From Gerris lacustris (lineage: Eukaryota; Arthropoda; Insecta; Hemiptera; Gerridae), in NCBI GenBank assembly GCA_951217055.1, contig OX578285.1:47866024-47930023 (forward strand): 64,000 bases of DNA. Reading direction: 5' to 3'. Made by a program: the position numbers and the translations under genes. The notes under the pieces are model-generated. The model was not told the DNA's origin and did no database searches. It was given only the letters and a program-made list of their open reading frames with translations. The first letter of the stretch is position 1, and the number at the start of each line of letters is the position of its first letter. Shown piece after piece: positions 22,480-33,493 of the stretch.

Positions 22480-23022
22480 TTTCTCATATAAAGAGAAAGT
22501 ATTGTGATGACGCGAGATTTAGCTGGACTTACACGTTTTGAGGTCCCCTGAGTCCAAAAAGTGGTTTTTAAAAAATGTCTGTCAGTTGTCTGTGCAAACG
22601 TGTGGATTTAAAATAAATTTGGCATACATGGTTAGAAAAATCATACCGCGAGGAGAGATTGAGAAATAAATTTTAGCACCAAATTCGGGGGCTCTACCCC
22701 CCAAAAACTATGAAAAAACGTGAAAAAGATTAATTTCTAGATAACGGTTCCGACGATTTTGATTAAAAATATCTAAAATGTAGTCCACTTAAATACGAAT
22801 CTAACGATATAAGCCGTTTTCCTGGGGGAAGTCTAGTTGCTGAGAAAGAAGCTTTAAACGCGGACGCAGAGAGGCCGGCTGCCCCGCCGAGCAGAACTTA
22901 TTTTTATGATAAATTTTGATACATGTAATGTTCAATAATTATTAAATGTAACTACGAAAGCACGAAAACTTATAAATGGAAAACACTGATCTAAGTAATT
23001 ATGTACTCGAATATGAGAAAGT
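22480..23022 (+). mobile_element. Dispersed family B, copy 2
   Basis: Same order of landmarks as copy 1: TTCTCATATAAAGAGAAAGTATTGTGATG, TTACACGTTTTGAGGTCCCC, GGCATACATG.T.AGAAAAATCATACC.CGAGG, AACGATATAAGCCGTTTTCC, and the right end ATATGAGAAAGTTTGTCTGAG. The B-box-like segment is degraded here to GAGAGGCCGGCTGCCCCGCC. Confidence 0.85.
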
Positions 23023-23999
23023 TTGTCTGAGTTGTTCGCTACCTTTTTTTTATTAGCAGTAGCAGTATTTACTATTCTTTAATTCGATTGGCTTTAAAGT
23101 TTTAAATATTTAATTCATTGGAAGAAAATAATCTAATTTTTTCTCACTTATATTTCATTCATGGCTGTAGGAAACAAATGAAAAGAAAAAAAAGAAGAAA
23201 ATATAACAACTATAATTAAGATCAAAAACACTATTTTATCTTTAGGTTATTCCGACTAACAAAATCAATTCTATAGGTGGTGTGGGTTTCACCCAATTTC
23301 TCACTTTTGATTTTATCTTACGATCTTTTTTCCATGCTGATATCAGCATTATTATGTTTGAAGGGAAGGTCAGTTCACTACAAAGTCATTATCGTCCATA
23401 TAATATGCTTTCATGTGCGGTATATTTTTAACAGCTTAGTTGATACTTATACTGGAAATATTGTAATGTGTTTTTAAATTGATTTTGCTTGAAATCGGAG
23501 ACGACACGGTGAGCCTCTACTCAGGCCCATCTCTCACCAACCTTATTCATTCAAAAGAAAAACTAAAATAATAGACAACTTTTTATCCTTCAAATAATAC
23601 CTACGTAGTTCTTTTCTTCGAGGGAGGAGGTAAAACAAGCTGAAAAAATAACAACTAAACTTAAAGAATGAAATTAAATTAGGATTACTTTTCATCAAAA
23701 ATTGTAATACCTCAACTTTTTCTCATGGTTTTATGCCTTTTTAGTAGCCTTTCCCTCCTCTCTCCTCTTACAAGTGTCAATTCGAACGCAATTGCAGAAA
23801 TCTAATGAGCCTATCTGGACAATTTTTGTGGGTATGAAAGAGCAATGAAATAATTCAAAATCCAGGACAATTGAGGTGAATCTGATCTAGCAGTAATAGG
23901 TAAGGAAATCTGTGCCTTGAATTAGCTAGTCATATCTACATCCATCTCTATCGTTTGTCTTTGCTATAGTATTTTTATTATATCTTTCTTTTTCTTGCC
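23023..23999. other. Unassigned DNA with block J copy 2 at 23625-23700
   Basis: The only recognised piece is GAGGAGGTAAAACAAGCTG..AACTAAACTTAAAGAATG..TTTTCATCAAAAA (block J). The rest shows no gene or repeat partner. Confidence 0.5.
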
Positions 24000-24421
24000 A
24001 TTCCTAGGCTGTTTAGACTATTACTTTCCTTATAAAAATAACAGAAGTGAGTAACAATCTAAAGAAGATTTATGCTATGTTCTTTTTTAGACTGTTACTC
24101 CTCTTAAATAAACAGTATAGTGAGTAACAATTTAAAGAAGGTGTACGCAATGTTCTTCTTTAAACTGTTACTTCCCTTAAAAAAACAGAAGTGAGTAACA
24201 ATCTAAAGAAGGTGTACGCAATGTTCTTCTTTAGACTGTTACTCCCCTTATAAAAACAGAAGTGTGATATTCCTTTTCCCCAAAGTACATTGGACTAAAC
24301 TAAATATCCCCTTTTCTTAATAGTTATTTCGACAGAGAAATGTATAAATAATTATATCCATTTATATTCTAAAAAAAAAAACTAGGGGGAGTAACAATCT
24401 AAAGAAGTATCGCCAATATCA
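24000..24421. mobile_element. MITE family K, copy 1, with amplified hairpin arm
   Basis: A hairpin unit of about 72 bp (TCTTTAGACTGTTACTCCCCTT, loop ACAGAA, GTGAGTAACAATCTAAAGAAG) is tandemly repeated three to four times at 24010-24230. The body follows: ACAGAAGTGTGATATTCCTTT, then ACATTGGACTAAAC, then TTTATATTCTAAAAAAA. The right end is GGGGAGTAACAATCTAAAGAAGT. Copy 2 (34785-35024) has the same body with one hairpin unit plus ends. Confidence 0.82.
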
Positions 24422-24469
24422 CTAATTTTATAATTAGAAAAAAAGTAAAATTAAGTAGGTAAATTAAAT

Positions 24470-24625
24470 TCGATATCTATTTAGAGAAGTTATTATATCT
24501 ATTTGAAGACCAACAAATCAAAACAAACATTTATTTTTATTGGAATAAATGTGGTTGCCTTAGCTTAGCAATAACAAATCATTTCGAGGTGCGTCGTCGT
24601 CGGGACACTACCCGATTATCTAAAT
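24470..24625 (+). repeat. Dispersed family I, copy 1
   Basis: TTATTATATCTATTTGAAGACCAACAAAT, then AAAACAAACATTTATTTTTA, GTGGTTGCCTTAGCTTAGCAA, TTTCGAG.TG.GTCGTC and GTCGGGACACTAC match 46715-46865 closely. The final part recurs weakly at 61437-61475. Confidence 0.8.
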
Positions 24626-25207
24626 GTTTATGTATTTAATTTATTTAAGGAATAAATTATCTTTATCTTTATTTTACATTTATCCTTCCTGTTTAAATCG
24701 GGCACGATTACCTTTGTTAATTTAGCGTAAATATAATTTCTGTTTATTTGTATAAATAAATAAAATAACCTGAAATAAAATATGCTGATGAAATACGTTG
24801 AAATGAATACGTAATTCTAAATAGTATTTATTTTTAACCGATGATTTCTCATTAGTAGACTAAGTTAAACTTAACGCAAGATTTATAAAGTGAGTAATAG
24901 TAAAGCCTTGGCTATTAAATTGTTTTTACAAGATGGTAAGGATTTCCATATTTATTGTGGGAGTAATATTTATGAAAAGGGTAAACAGTTGCATGGATGA
25001 AGTGAAGGTAAGGTAAGGAGCAGGTATAGGTCAGTGCCGACTATCTTACAAGTTCAACCTGCAGATTTAACAACTTTCACAATTCCCTTCTTTTATCAGA
25101 ATTATAGTTATATTGAATGTGCTATATTAATATTGCAGTAATATTATTCAACACACGCGTTTTAAACTACGACATTATTCTACAACGCTATTATTAATGC
25201 CAAGTAT
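24626..25207. other. Unassigned DNA
   Basis: AT-rich. No repeat partner or coding signal seen. Confidence 0.4.
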
Positions 25208-25374
25208 AAACTTTTGTCTATTACGTAAGCTTCCGTGGTGGGTATCGTAATAAAGTTGTCCGTGTCGAGGTTGTAACCGCGTTCACTTTAAATCCCGACG
25301 TTTTACTACCAGTGATAGCCATGGGAGCCATCTTCGGTGGAGTACTAATTATATTTAAGAAAAGAAAACGTTAA
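25208..25374 (+). CDS. Candidate short exon ending in a membrane anchor (weak)
   Basis: This frame is too short for routine ORF calling. It stays open for about 55 codons to a TAA at 25372-25374. It ends in a hydrophobic stretch (LLPVIAMGAIFGGVLIIF) followed by KKRKR, as in a single-pass membrane helix with a stop-transfer tail. The segment is richer in GC than its flanks. It contains GCCATGG at 25319, and the strong donor-like GGGTAAGT lies at 25397. It could be the last coding exon of a membrane protein, a 5' exon with a short upstream frame, or chance. No other exon or family match was found. Confidence 0.2.
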
Positions 25375-25715
25375 TTGAAGTGTTAGGTCAAGGTTGGGTA
25401 AGTTTTTACATTGTAACTCTCCTACTTTTTTAAAAAAAATTATTTAATTTTTAATTTAATTTTTATTTAATTTTTATTTATTTTTATTTTATTTATTTAT
25501 TTATTTTAGAGAGAAATGGGAATTAAGCAAGGATTCTTTAGATTGGTACTTCCCAAGATTTTTATTGAATAGAATACAAGATTGAAAATGAGATTGATTC
25601 TAGAAAAAGAGATAGAGCAAGAGTGTATTACAATGAAATAAAAATATTATTATTAGTAGTAGTAGTAGTAAGGTACGGGTAGGACGAACCACTTGTTCGA
25701 ACCTAGCAATTAGAC

Positions 25716-26466
25716 CAGGGGTTCTCAAACTTTTTCTTCCATAGACCCCCTGTAGGAATTTTATTTTTTTCATAGACCCCCTACCTAACGAATATATATA
25801 TATATACACATCTAATTGTGTGTGTGTGTGTGAAACTTGTGTGTTTTAAATACTGAAAACAGCATAAATATGTTTAAATATCGTGGGTAATTTACCAAAA
25901 CCACAAATATACTAATCTGAAATGTATATGACATCTGGAAAAATGCTCTATTTTCCGATGTTGAGGGTGAAAATTTGGAAGTATGAACATTTTCCGATTC
26001 GTTGTTTTGGCAAAATATTGACGATATACCTAATTCACATTATTTTTAATTATAATATAGCTTTATAGTTCAGTAAAAACACGATAAAACAAATAAAATA
26101 ATATATTCTTAGCAGGGGAGCGCCGCGCTCCCCCGCGACCAATTGTGTAATGAACATGAGTGCGACCACTCGAGGGTTAACATAAGTTACTGTTCAAAAT
26201 AAAAATTGTACAGTGAATAACACTCAGATTACATTTGAAAACAAGCTGGTAACATGTTTTTGCCGGTTGAAGGAGTAGGTGGTATGGTGGGGGGTTTTAA
26301 TTTCGGGATTAAACTCTCATATCAAAACATTGGACATTATTTATAAATTTATTTTTTACTAAAGAGACATCCATAGACCCCCAATAGACCCCTTGGTGAT
26401 CATAGACCCCCCATGAAGTCCCATAGACCCCCAGGGGGTCCACATGGACCCCTTTGAGAATAGCTG
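25716..26466. mobile_element. hAT element with perfect 8-bp target duplication
   Basis: The left end CAGGGGTTCTCAAACTTTTT is of the classic hAT type, and the right end is CCCCTTTGAGAATAGCTG. AATTAGAC flanks it on both sides (25708-25715 and 26467-26474). It is 751 bp. CATAGACCCCC words repeat near both ends. No transposase frame. Confidence 0.95.
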
Positions 26467-26499
26467 AATTAGACCTTCATTCGGGCCCTTTTTACTAGC

Positions 26500-26693
26500 C
26501 CCGTGGTAGAGAGTTCCAGCCACTTCACACCATCATCTCTGTACATTGACATTGTACCGCCGAAGCGAGTATGATGTGATCATTAGTGAGCCATGTAAAT
26601 CAGAGTATCATGGTAAGGGATTGCACCCCGACCTCCTGATCCATTGATAGCTGAGCAGACGTGGTTTAACCCACACGGCCACGCTAGCTCCCT
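26500..26693 (-). mobile_element. SINE-like tRNA-derived relic
   Basis: Read on the minus strand from 26693 it starts GGAGCTAGCGTGGCCGTGTG (A-box-like TAGCGTGGCCGTGTGG), then GGTTAAACCACGTCTGCTCAG. A weak B-box-like GGGTGCAATCC follows about 70 bp in. The body runs to CTACCACGGGGCTAG near 26500. There is no second copy in the window. The call rests on the tRNA-like head only. Confidence 0.5.
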
Positions 26694-26742
26694 TATAAAA
26701 AATATTAAGTATTAATAATAAACACCATTTGAATAGTAGGTA

Positions 26743-26941
26743 CTTGGATAGATGGTTGATAAGGTGTAAAATAAAATCTATTTAATCCGTATTTACTCCA
26801 AACGTTTCGGCCCTTCTTAATTGTTCTCAATTGTGTTCTTAACCCTTCTGACTGAGGATGACCTTAAGAAGGGTCGAAACGTCTAGAGTAAATACGGATT
26901 AATTCAATTTTATTTTACACCTCATCATCCGTCCTCCCAAG
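26743..26941. mobile_element. Long-hairpin MITE with TA flanks
   Basis: About 75-bp inverted arms (CTTGGATAGATGGTTGAT.AGGTGTAAAATAAAAT and its inverse), then AATCCGTATTTACTC.A.ACGTTTCG.CCCTTCTTAA mirrored at 26851-26900. TA lies at 26741-26742 and 26942-26943. Size and TA flanks fit a Tc1/mariner-type MITE. Confidence 0.85.
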
Positions 26942-27194
26942 TAAGTATAAATAATGTAATAAAAGAAAGTATAAAATGAAACCTGAAACCTACATCTTAC
27001 AACCCAATTTAACATCCAGCAAAGCATCCATTTTTTATTCGTGTTAAAGTGATTTAAAAAATGACAAATGTTAGTTAAAATGTCAAAAATAATAATTAAT
27101 AAATCGAAGGAAGGGTATCAAAAGTATTTTATTGGCTACTCCCCTTGTCATATTAAGCTTAGATGAAGGATTAGGGAAGGTAGCTCTCCTAACT

Positions 27195-27915
27195 AGTGTT
27201 ACTATACGACTATACTTTCTCATTGTGATGGAGGCAAGCAATGGTTCAAAGTAGTGTTACTATACTTTCTCCTTGTGATGGAGGCAAGCAATGGTTCCAA
27301 GTAGTGTTACTATACCTTCTCATTGTGATGGAGGCAAGCAATGGTTCAAAGTAGTGTTACTATACCTTCTCATTGTGATGGAGGCAAGCAATGGTTCCAA
27401 GTAGTGTAACTATATCTTCTTATTGTGATGGAGGCAAGCAATGGTTGAAAGTAGTGTAACTATACCTTCTCATTGTGATGGAGGCAAGCAACGGTTCCAA
27501 GTAGTGTTACTATACCTTCTCATTGTGATGGAGCCAAGCAATGGTTCAAAGTAGTGTTACTATACCTTCTCATTGTGATGGAGGCAAGCAATGGTTCCAA
27601 GTAGTGTAACTATACCTTCTCATTGTGATGGAGGCAAGCAATGGTTCAAAGTAGTGTTACTATACCTTCTCATTGTGATGGAAGCAAGCAATGGTTCCAA
27701 GTAGTGTAACTATATCTTCTCATTGTGATGGAGGCAAGCAATGGTTCCAAGTAGTGTTACTAATACCTTCTCATTGTGATGGAGGCAAGCAATGGTTCCA
27801 AGTAGTGTTACTAATACCTTCTCATTCTGATGGAGGCAAGCAATGGTTCCAAGTAGTGTTACTATACCTTCTCATTGTGATGAAGGCAAGCAATGGTTCC
27901 AAGCAGTGTTACTAA
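27195..27915. repeat. 50-bp minisatellite, about 14 copies, with dimer pattern
   Basis: GTAGTGTTACTATACCTTCT recurs at 27251, 27301, 27351 and onward every 50 bp, followed by CATTGTGATGGAGGCAAGCA. Units alternate GGTTCAAA and GGTTCCAA over most of the left part, a 100-bp dimer. The last four units are all of the CCAA type, and two carry a 1-bp insertion (ACTAATACC). Confidence 0.95.
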
Positions 27916-28671
27916 ACACCTCATTAGTATATAAGGTGCAATCCGGTACATAAACATCTAAGGCTAGTAATAATAATAATGATAACTATTTAATATAACC
28001 TCTAAACAAATTTTTTATTGAGGTTTTCTGACATTTCCTTTTTTACTGGAATGCCATTTTGAGACTCTAGAAGCATTACTATTTCATCAATTTAATTTTG
28101 ATTAATTTAAAATATGTAGTGCATGAAGAAACTATTCGATTGTGTTGGTTAAATTTTTTTTTTAATTGAATAACCATTACTGACTGGAAGCTAATAAGTA
28201 TTGTCATAACTTTAAAGGTGTTATATCTCAATAATGTAATTAGTTTTTTTGCTCCCCCAATGAAAAATGATCTTTAGGTATAAACAGTCACCGAATTCAT
28301 ATTGAAGCTACAACTCGTTGGTGCAAAATTGACGACTTATGTTGAAAAATGATTAATAAATTTATTTTTATAGGACGATATTTGTAATAGCGCTGATATA
28401 TTACGAACCATTTAAAACTAAACATTTATAAGACACGTATAAAAAGTTTTTCTTTTTTTTGAAAAAACATCTTGAGTTTGACTTAATACTCTATTAACCT
28501 GAATATACCAGTTCACTAAATACGTGATATTGGAATGTCAACATACTCTTTCCACTACGTATTACCTGTTCTTACATGGTTTTGTAATACAAGAGGTTCT
28601 GTGAGAAAATCACTAACGCTTTTTATATATATAAATATACGTTTTTTTAGTATATTTATACAAATATATAT
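27916..28671. other. Unassigned AT-rich DNA
   Basis: No gene or repeat partner recognised. Confidence 0.4.
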
Positions 28672-28672
28672 A

Positions 28673-28748
<76 letters not shown>

Positions 28749-28797
28749 ATATACTTGTATATATATATAATATAATACTTGTATATATATATATAAT
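28672..28797. repeat. (AT)n microsatellite with CTTGTATATA tail repeats
   Basis: Roughly 36 AT units, then two ACTTGTATATATATATAAT repeats. The open frame through it is an artefact. Confidence 0.97.
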
Positions 28798-28859
28798 AGA
28801 CAAGTTTGAAATTTTACAATTTCCTAATAACAGCATTCTTATAAAGATATAATTTCTGT

Positions 28860-29334
28860 GTACAAACTTGGTTAAATTGAATTATTATTTTCAGAGGCGA
28901 ATAAATTCTATTAGCTAATGATTTTAGAAGTAAGAGAAAGAAGGAGATTTACGTAACATTTGTAGAGAAAGAACCCTATAATTGAACGCTGTTGTTTAAT
29001 GACACTAATTAAGCGGATGCATGGGCGTAATAATGCGTTCAGGTATGGTAAACTATAGTGGCCTGAATCTATTACCGGTAGTAATGCTTGCTTGGCCGCG
29101 ACGGGTTCGACTAGTTGTGTAAGTTTCTCACAGATTAACAGCTCGTAATTCTTAGTTATTCAAACAATAAGGCAACTACTTCTTCTTAACGTGTTTATAT
29201 AGTTATATATTTGATAAATGAGTTTTTGTCTGAGGTTTAATTTTAATCCTTTTAATCACACCTAAATCTTTACTATAACTTGTGATTATAAAGCATTAAT
29301 GAAATATCTATACGACTTTTCAAGAAAAGTAACT
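28860..29334. other. Unassigned DNA
   Basis: Nothing recognisable. A somewhat GC-richer patch lies at 29010-29115. Confidence 0.4.
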
Positions 29335-30035
29335 ACGGCTTTCAACTTCTACTCCAGCGGTGCTCAACCTTTTTCAATCCAAGTACCCCTTTTTGTTTAT
29401 CATTAAAAGTGCGTACCCCCTAACAACACCTTATTGTAATAAATACTTGTTATATTACATAAAGTAGTAGACAAAAATGTAAGCAAAATATCACTGCGTA
29501 CCCCTTACAGATTTTCGCGTACCCTTAAGGGGTACGCGTACCACAGGTTGAGAACCGCTGTTCTAGTCAATGTATTTTGTTGTCGAAAGCCGGCTTTCGA
29601 CTTCTAGTGAGTAGTGAGTGTTTTGAAGTGATTGTGTCTAGCAATTTAAAGCAGGCTTTCAACTTTTAGTAAATGTGTTAAAGTGATAGTGTAAGTAAAG
29701 TAGTTAAAAGCCGGCTTTCAACTTCTAGTGAGTAGTGGGTGCTGAAGTGATTGTGTCAATTGAAAGCCGGCTTTCGACTTTTAGTAAATGTGTTAAAATG
29801 ATAGTGTCAAGTACATAGTTAAAAGCCGGCTTTCAACTTCTAGTGAGTAGTGAATGTTTTGAAGATATTGTGTCTAGCAATTTAAAGCCGGCTTTCAAAT
29901 TTTAGTAAATGAGTTAAAGTGATAGTGTAAGTAAAGTAGTTAAAAGCCGGCTTTCGACTTCTAGTAAGAAGTGAGTGTTTTAAAGTGATTGTGCCTCGCA
30001 ATTTAAAGCCGGCTTTCAATTTCTAGTGAATGTGT
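29335..30035. repeat. About 60-bp array built on AAGCCGGCTTTC, split by a hAT MITE
   Basis: Eight GC(C/A)GGCTTTC.A..T.TAGT units occur at 29589, 29652, 29711, 29767, 29826, 29887, 29947 and 30008. Two unit types alternate (TAGTGAGTAGTG and TAGTAAATGTGTTAAAGTGATAG), a dimer of about 120 bp. A ninth, leftmost half-unit (ACGGCTTTCAACTTCTACTC, 29335-29354) lies on the other side of the hAT MITE. Each unit carries the 12-bp palindrome-like GAAAGCCGGCTTTC. Confidence 0.88.
29355..29560. mobile_element. hAT MITE inserted in the first array unit
   Basis: 206 bp with ends CAGCGGTGCTCAACCTTTTT and the inverse AGGTTGAGAACCGCTG. The 8-bp flanks are TTCTACTC and TTCTAGTC (7 of 8). The interior has AAGTACCCC and GGGGTACGCG words typical of this hAT type. 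Confidence 0.92.
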
Positions 30036-30684
30036 TGTATTGGTTTTTAGAATTTGCTGTATTCTTGTGTCCTTTCTCATTAGTAATTGTCGATGTAAGT
30101 ATTCAATCTAACATGCTCATTGGTCTGCGTCCTTCAGTCCTACTTGAGAAATGCAAATTTAATAATATGATAAAATAAAGAAGAATAACAATAAAGAAAA
30201 AGAACGAAATTTAAAAAATGGGGTGTTTTCACCGACATTAAACGATATTTTAAACATGCTAAAGAAGCGATTTTGTGTGTTTATAATATTTGTGTTACAC
30301 GGACAGTTTGAAAGGTAAGGTAGAGTGCAATGCTCTAAGAGTTGCGCCAGAGTGTAGAGATTCCTCTGAAGATTGTGAGGTCGTCACCTTGTTTCATTCA
30401 CCATTTGAGTTACATTATTCATCCGTTGTGCAAGCCTGGCGCACAGCAACACCGAGCCTTTCACCGGCTCCGCTTAATTAGACCAAAAAATCCTTTGTCT
30501 TTCTCGCTCACATTACTTACGCAACAGAATCATATTGATAATATAACACCCATCTTTATTAATCAAATCCATTATTATATCTTATTAACCCGTTAATCTT
30601 TTTGTTGAGATCTTTATTAGCTATAAATACAATAGTATTTTACATTTCTCTCCAGTATTAGACGTTATATACTATTTAAAAATT
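30036..30684. other. Unassigned DNA
   Basis: Two overlapping plus-strand frames (30290-30481, 30342-30596) have no recognised motif. No repeat partner. Confidence 0.4.
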
Positions 30685-31095
30685 AATTCAACGAGCGTAA
30701 GTAAGTTCTAGATTTCAGAGACTTATTTGAGGGTATTTTAAAAGTTTTTATGTTCGTTTGTCTGCTGGCGTAAAAGTCTATGGACTTTAAAGGAATTCGG
30801 CACAGAGGAACATCTCAGCATTTGTGACAACTTTATAATTTTTGGAATTTTTCACACTTAATAATTTCAAGATGGTGGCCAATATAGCGGATGACTAAAA
30901 AAAAAGGTTTTTAGTCAGCATGATATTTTATAAATATTTTTAAAGTTTTTGAAGAGTAGGCAAAGAATATATACATATTATAACTACAATTAACATTATT
31001 TTTGCCGGCGTTTTGAAAAAGAATATGGCCGAAATGAGCGTGTTGACAAAACAAAAATTGTATACTTATATTGGCATGCTATATGTAATTTTAAT
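30685..31095 (+). mobile_element. Dispersed family G, copy 1
   Basis: Matches 39675-40025: TTTCAGAGACTTA, GGCA.AGAGGAACATCTCAGCAT, TTTTTGGAATTTTTCA, AATTATTTCAAGATGG.GGCCAATAT.GCGGA.GACTAAAAA, TTTTTAGTCAGCATGA, GAAGAGTAGG.AAAGAATAT and TTGCCGGC.TTTT. The left end ACGAGCGTAAGTAAG resembles family H. The window's 112-residue frame at 31013 starts inside this repeat and then runs into the transposase fragment. Confidence 0.78.
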
Positions 31096-31162
31096 GCTGT
31101 TTACTGGTATATTAAGAATTTGTAAGTTTTTCCCACAATGTCTTCTGGTCTATACGCGTTCT

Positions 31163-31399
31163 TTGTGGATAAGTGGGAGGAGTCGTTTTATAACAAACAT
31201 TGAAGATGGGTTAAGCACAATTTTGCCTGAAATTAAAGATCAAATGCTAAATTACACGTTTATGCAAGATAGTGCCCCGTCCCATCGCTCCTTGCAAACA
31301 ATTCAATACTTGCAAGAGAATTGCCCAGACTTCAGGCAACATTGTGCTTAACACGACATGTTCAATGTTTGTTATAACACTGAGGGACTCCTCCCACTT
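31163..31399 (+). pseudogene. Tc1/mariner-type transposase fragment inside an inverted duplication
   Basis: The frame has ILPEIKDQMLNYTFMQDSAP then SHRSLQTIQYLQEN (about 31218-31320). This is the segment around the second catalytic Asp (F-x-Q-D-x-A-P-x-H) of a Tc1/mariner-type transposase. The last catalytic region is missing. Instead, 31331-31399 is an imperfect reverse complement of 31171-31230 (AAGTGGGAGGAGTC, TATAACAAACATTGAA, GTTAAGCACAAT, TTGCCTGAA), leaving a 100-bp loop that holds the catalytic motif. The 112-residue frame joins this to family G by accident. Confidence 0.8.
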
Positions 31400-31457
31400 A
31401 CCTACAACCAATCAAATAATAAAAATTTATTTGAAAGAATACAAAGTTTTATTTTAT

Positions 31458-32092
31458 AGACTGGGAGGTCATTGAACAGTCATCAACCATTGGTGCATAT
31501 TTTAATAACCAGTCTCTTCTCAATAAGGCAGTTGCATCAGTTAATATTTAATAACTCTAGTTCTAGGACAACTTAATAAAATAATAAATACTCAATTTAC
31601 AGAGCATTAGTGTGAAAAAAAATTAAAAGTGGCGTCCTTTACCTTTTCCTTTAATTTTTTGGATTTTTCCAATCGGTTTGGCCAATTTCCAACCAAACGC
31701 AAAAAACCGCTTGCCTTTAGGTGGTCTAGAAGAAGTACCCAACATTTTGTGTGGGTTTTTTCACTTAATATATACTTGGTCCACCTAATTTTTAAGGTTT
31801 TTATTTTTTCATAAAATTGTAAAATAACTTTGGGTTCTAATCAATATTTTTCGATGAAACCAAGCCTACAACATGCGCAACATGTTTGCGCTCACGTCTG
31901 AAAAAAAATCGATTTCGTTTAGCCAGTTTTGCTTCGAGAAAGTCGGACTGGTGGTGACAGACATACATACATATATTCATACAAAAAAAAAAATTAAGGC
32001 CGGATTCGGTTTACGGAATGCATGAAATGAAAAAGTATCCAAAAATGTTGCAATTCTGGTTAATGTACAGACAAAACTATAATTTTATATAT
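31458..32092 (-). mobile_element. Dispersed family A, copy 2 (inverted, internally deleted)
   Basis: Read on the minus strand it runs from TTGTCTGTACATT (32075) through CCGAATCCGGCCTTAA, AACGAAATCGATTTT, GCGCAAACATGTTGCGCATG and TTCTAGACCACCTAAAGG. It then skips about 240 bp relative to copy 1 and rejoins at ATGCTCTGTAAAT..GTCCTAGAACTAGAG, ending AATGACCTCCCAGTCT. A minus-strand exon is not suggested. Confidence 0.8.
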
Positions 32093-32949
32093 ATCGATAT
32101 AAAGTAGATTTAATTTTGATTTATATCTATTAAACTGTTAAAGTTAGTGAATAAACTGAACTGGATTCTCTTAGAGTTTAGTTTGTTATTCAGTTTAATG
32201 GATAATCCATTAGGAATCAGATAACGAAATCATTTCTTGTCTTCTCTGACTATCAACGTTTTAACAAGTGAATCCGATGCGTTTCCATTAAGTGCATCAC
32301 ATGGTTCTTTGTTGGACAATTACTGCTCATGTACACACGAAATCCGTCCATTGCATTCCTACCGTGGGAAATTCTTTTAAAAGCTTTAATACATGTACGG
32401 CGATTAAGAGCGATGAAACAAGAGTATATTATAAAATGCTCGGGCACTAGATTTTCTTTAAACTTATTAAACAACCTTCGTAAGGCAACAAACAAGCAAT
32501 CGATTGCGTTTTGCCATTTTCTTTCTCATTTCAAGGATGATTCATTTGTAAAGTTTTCGATTTAATTTTATATTAAGGTTACTTAAACGGCGAGCACTAA
32601 AAGAATATCTTCGGCCTAACTTTAACTCCGGTTTAAAGATGATAATTTACAAGTAGGTAGAATTCTTGGAGTTAACACAGGTTGTGTAAGAAGTGAAACC
32701 ATGTAAACAGTATCCATATGTAGATTGACCTGTGAGAAAGGAGGTGGAAAGTGGATAATCCATCCCTTCAGTGACCTAATAATGGGCTTGATAGCACCAT
32801 AATATAAGTTAACACATTTCAGATAGAAGAGATGCCGTATTTTTTTTGTTTCATAAGGCGATCATATTTCAAGGCAGGATATTGGAATTGGATATCACCA
32901 AACATTTTTTTCTATTTTTGAACTTTTTTAAAATATAAACATCTTTTTT
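32093..32949. other. Unassigned DNA
   Basis: Frames on both strands overlap at 32253-32565, and the minus one (80 residues) is basic and Cys-containing but matches nothing I know. An RNA-level or homology search would be needed to rule out a host exon here. Confidence 0.35.
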
Positions 32950-33493
32950 AGAAATATAAACATTGTATCTCTGTTTAGATGCTTAGAAAGTGATTCTTTA
33001 CGTACTTGTATTCATTGTGCATGCGCGTCTCATAATTCCTCTTTTTTTCCGCCCTAGTGCGATAAAAATGAAGAATTCTTCACCTTAAAGCATTAGGTCT
33101 GTTTGTTTACATTTAACACAACTAATTTGCTGTTTGCTTAATTAAATTAACTGATTTTAGTGAAAAGCAATGATTGATTTATGTCATTATGACGAAAATG
33201 AAGAGAATAATACACCTCCCTAAATAATTAATTCGGCACAAAATACAACTAATGAATTAATGTCATCTTAATCAAAAGAGAAATACGAACTTACAGGAAG
33301 TTTATTAAATATTTGTTCTGTATTTATTAATAAAATCCACAATCGTAGATGAAGTACGGTACGCAACTCGTGGGAAAACTGCATTTTGCTTTGCTCGTGT
33401 GGTTGTACTACCCTCGCTGTCGCTCGGGTGCAAACTCCACACTCGCATGCAAAATGCTACTTTCCGCACTAGACGCGTAATGTATTATTATTT
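32950..33493 (+). mobile_element. Dispersed family C, copy 2
   Basis: Same order of blocks as copy 1, on the plus strand: AAATATAAACATTGTATCTC, GTTTAGATGC.TAGAAAGTGAT, CATTGTGCATGCGCGTCTCA, the centre CCGCCCTAGTGCG, AACTAATTTGCTGTTTG, an ATGATTGATTTA start, CAATCGTAGATGAAGTACGG, and GTGCAAACTCCACACTCGCA. The leader frame carries stops at about 33223 and 33268 (CCCTAAATAA, TCTTAATCA). Confidence 0.82.

Noticed and set aside
31013..31351. 112-residue frame as a complete small protein
   Set aside because: Its first half is family G repeat DNA (also at 39960) and its second half a transposase fragment, so it is an accidental join.
32253..32565. Overlapping 80- and 78-residue frames on opposite strands
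   Set aside because: No recognised domain, and both strands are open over the same DNA. Not enough to call a gene; noted as unassigned.
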